Positions 61,205 through 64,000 of a DNA stretch of 64,000 nt are shown here, piece after piece. The position numbers and the translations under genes were made by a program. The notes beneath the pieces are model-generated. The model saw nothing but the letters and a program-made list of their open reading frames with translations, did no database searches and was not told where the DNA came from. Source of the DNA: Brachynemurus nebulosus. Its lineage: Eukaryota > Arthropoda > Insecta > Neuroptera > Myrmeleontidae. The stretch covers positions 1,242,501 to 1,306,500 of the forward strand of contig JAPWDM010000034.1 in NCBI GenBank assembly GCA_035578155.1, in the 5' to 3' direction. Position 1 is the first letter of the stretch, and each line of letters starts with the position of its first letter.

Positions 61205-61566
61205 ATAGAGTAATAGAGACAATATATCTATCTCTATACTACTGGAACCAGTGTAACCAATAAAAGATAGAAAATATGTTATATACGTGCACTTTAGATT
61301 AGTGCGATATTATGTATTTGTGTGAGTAACAGAGATGGTCGTGGCGGTCACGTGGCTCAGTTGTTGCATACATAGCTATGACACCACACGCATATACTAG
61401 GGGATGTAACAATACCAACAACAATCAAGTCTATTGTCTTGTAATTGACCTACACTCATCGACTGCTACTGAGAGATTGACTACTAAGAAGCCTAATGTG
61501 CCCATAAATGCCCACTGGTGATTACAGAAAAGAGATAGTTGCTGTACCTCTGTACTCTGGGTGCTG
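61205..61566. mobile_element. Uninterrupted ~360-bp TIR element
   Basis: Homologous to 28553-28628 plus 31837-32148. Shared words are TATCTATCTCTATACTA, TGGAACCAGTGTAACCA, TGTTATATACGTGC, GGTCACGTGGC-like sequence, TTGACCTACACTCATCGACT and GATAGTTGCTGTACCTCTGT. GCTGTACCAT on the left and GCTGTACAAT on the right flank it, a 9-10-bp duplication with one mismatch. No coding capacity. Confidence 0.75.
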
Positions 61567-61569
61567 TAC

Positions 61570-62350
61570 AATATAGTAATATATGAAGTTCAAGCTATTT
61601 ATACAAAAAAATAGAGAATTAGGTTTTTGCAAAGGTATACCTAACACAGTTCTCATAACATGAGTATTACAATGTCAGTTTTCAATTGATACATAAATTA
61701 GTAAAATTCTACGAACAGTCAAAACATTAAAGTGGCTAATAAGATCGCCATCCAAAAAAGGCATTAAAAGTTGTTTTACGCTGAGGGATTCGGTCTTTTT
61801 CGTCAATTGAACTTCTTTAGACCAGCAAATATTTGATAATCATGCAAATGCCACATGTATTCTTGGGTGTAATCAAAGCAATGTAGACAAGCCTTTAGTA
61901 ATTTTCAGAAGCATCATGGTGTATTTGATAATGTTATCACGTTTATAATAACGATATCTATTATATAAATCATTTTATTGTTACAATTTTTAATTATTTA
62001 TTAAAAATTTATTGGCGTATTTAAAAGGAAATAAAAATTAACGATTTAATATTTTGTAAAATTAACGATGGTTGTCGTCGTTTTATTATTATTGTTATCG
62101 ATCGGGTGGATAGTCTACTCGATCGAATCGATCCGGTTGAAAAATCGTGATTAACCTTTTACATTGTTTTTTTGTTTGTGTATTTTGCTTTGCTTCGGTC
62201 GAGGGTATCTCATCGTACCACACGGGTCGCAATAGGCCACTGTTTTGTTGTTGCCAGTGCGGAAATACCTATATATTTTTTTTTGCTTTGTTTTATCACT
62301 ATCGTACCGATCATCTAATGAACAAAAACTAAATTTAAGTACAAAATTAT
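61570..62350. other. AT-rich stretch, no gene identified
   Basis: The part at 62050-62330 is somewhat richer in G and C, and 60-75-codon frames overlap on both strands (62147-62381), but none has a recognisable domain. Confidence 0.35.
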
Positions 62351-62351
62351 T

Positions 62352-63045
<694 letters not shown>

Positions 63046-63049
63046 AAAA

Positions 63050-64000
63050 AGATCGTGATTTTTATAAAATTGATTAAAAATAGAATTAAAATATTTTATG
63101 TTTTCAGTTGGTACGTACTTGTTATTCGGTAATTTCATTTATTTTTAAATTAAATTTCACTCATCTAAAACATTATTGAATTAAGTTATGATCAGAAATT
63201 CAGCCGATTTATTTATTTGTTTATATTACTTATATTTTTTCTTAGTATTCATCAAAACCCATAGAATAGTGAAGTTTGGTTTTCGACTGGAGAGCTCCGG
63301 ATAGTTCGGCTATGACGTGGTTTGTCCGGGTCCGGTTCTTTAAATTTGGTCGGACAGCAAATGTCCGTTCAAATTGAAAAGGCCCTTTTTTTGATTGGTG
63401 GCTTATGAGTAATTGTGTTTTCCTTTTGTTTTGTTTTTTTACTCGTTAATGGTATACGTGGGAAAATAGCTGAAGATTAGTGTTCCAAGGTCACAGGAAA
63501 TTTTCAAGATGTTCGAAGCTTTATGTTTGCGTTTTTGTTGCACATTAAAAAAAATTTTCTAATAAATGTTGATGTCTGGTCGTCGGCAATTGAAAAGTTT
63601 GCAAGCCTGGTAGTACCAGGTTTTTGGAGAGATCTATTTCTAATTTCTCAGCAATTAAGGTTATAACTAAATACTTTGAAGAAAATTTTTATGTACAAGA
63701 ATAAGTTAGTGATGAATAAAGATGCTATGTTACGCTTCAAGTTTGAAAATTTAAAAAAATATACAGGCTAGTAACTTTGCATTTATTTATCACAGAAAAT
63801 TAAATTTTTGATATAAGATACGAACATTTTTCAATTCAAATAACTGCACTTTTGTGGACCAAAGTATAATGTTACAATCACCACCATCATAGGATCAATT
63901 GTTACAGTGCTTAATCCAATTGTAACACTCATTATTTAGATGCATTTACTCGTACATGTTATTATAATTCAGTCTTGAAAATATCTCCTTACATATTGAG
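63050..64000. other. AT-rich stretch, no gene identified
   Basis: GC rises around 63280-63370 (GGAGAGCTCCGGATAGTTCG) without a supported exon. Nothing else noted. Confidence 0.35.

Overview
This window looks like AT-rich nuclear DNA from an insect. The evidence is a one-exon-plus-intron seven-transmembrane chemoreceptor fragment, an errantivirus-type endogenous retrovirus relic, tRNA-derived SINE heads, and Penelope, RTE, Tigger/pogo, piggyBac-like and hAT-like elements, together with very long (TA)n tracts. A hemipteroid insect is plausible, but the sequence alone does not settle the order. There is no operon structure, no rRNA, no convincing tRNA gene and no CRISPR array. The one host-gene segment I would defend is the 5' exon of a gustatory-receptor-like gene (14905-16053, minus strand). 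Nearly everything else recognisable is mobile-element DNA, much of it nested.

Layout. 0.2-1.25 kb: a deleted Tigger/pogo element and a small TIR element sitting in TA microsatellites. 1.4-5.1 kb: a dispersed element with ~150-bp monomers, a 460-bp TIR element, a 28-bp tandem repeat, a Penelope-type terminal fragment and a long inverted repeat. 7.2-7.6 kb: the first copy of a microsatellite-bearing family that recurs through the window. 9.3-14.6 kb: two tRNA-like SINE heads, a 1.4-kb foldback element and a second, longer copy of the monomer element. 14.9-16.05 kb: the chemoreceptor exon. 16.5-19.2 kb: errantivirus relic (gag end, protease, then env remnant, with the rest of pol missing). 19.5-23.4 kb: an RTE-like LINE split by a 2.46-kb insertion that itself holds a piggyBac-like MITE. 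26.4-27.6 kb: a hAT-like element with near-perfect 8-bp target duplication. 28.55-32.15 kb: a TIR element with a perfect 9-bp flanking repeat, split by a Penelope-like retroelement that carries a 703-codon RT/GIY-YIG frame; an unsplit relative lies at 61.2 kb. 32.5-38.5 kb: several MITE-like elements. 39.1-43.2 kb: a minisatellite-rich element split by a 2.6-kb TIR element; a related uninterrupted copy at 57.3-57.8 kb shows the empty site. 51.1-51.8 kb: a decayed transposase with a SWIM-like C-terminus. 58.04-60.74 kb: a 2.7-kb hAT-like foldback element with an exact 8-bp target duplication.

The most distinctive signals are structural. First, there is a family of at least eight pieces sharing a 5' block, a 3' hairpin ending in CTAA, and a microsatellite or minisatellite core, which resembles Helentron-associated elements. 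Second, two paralogous empty sites in the same window fix the boundaries of large insertions. I found no evidence of a new multi-gene biochemical system. Repeat boundaries were read by eye and should be treated as good to a few bases; superfamily names rest on termini, target duplications and short protein motifs.
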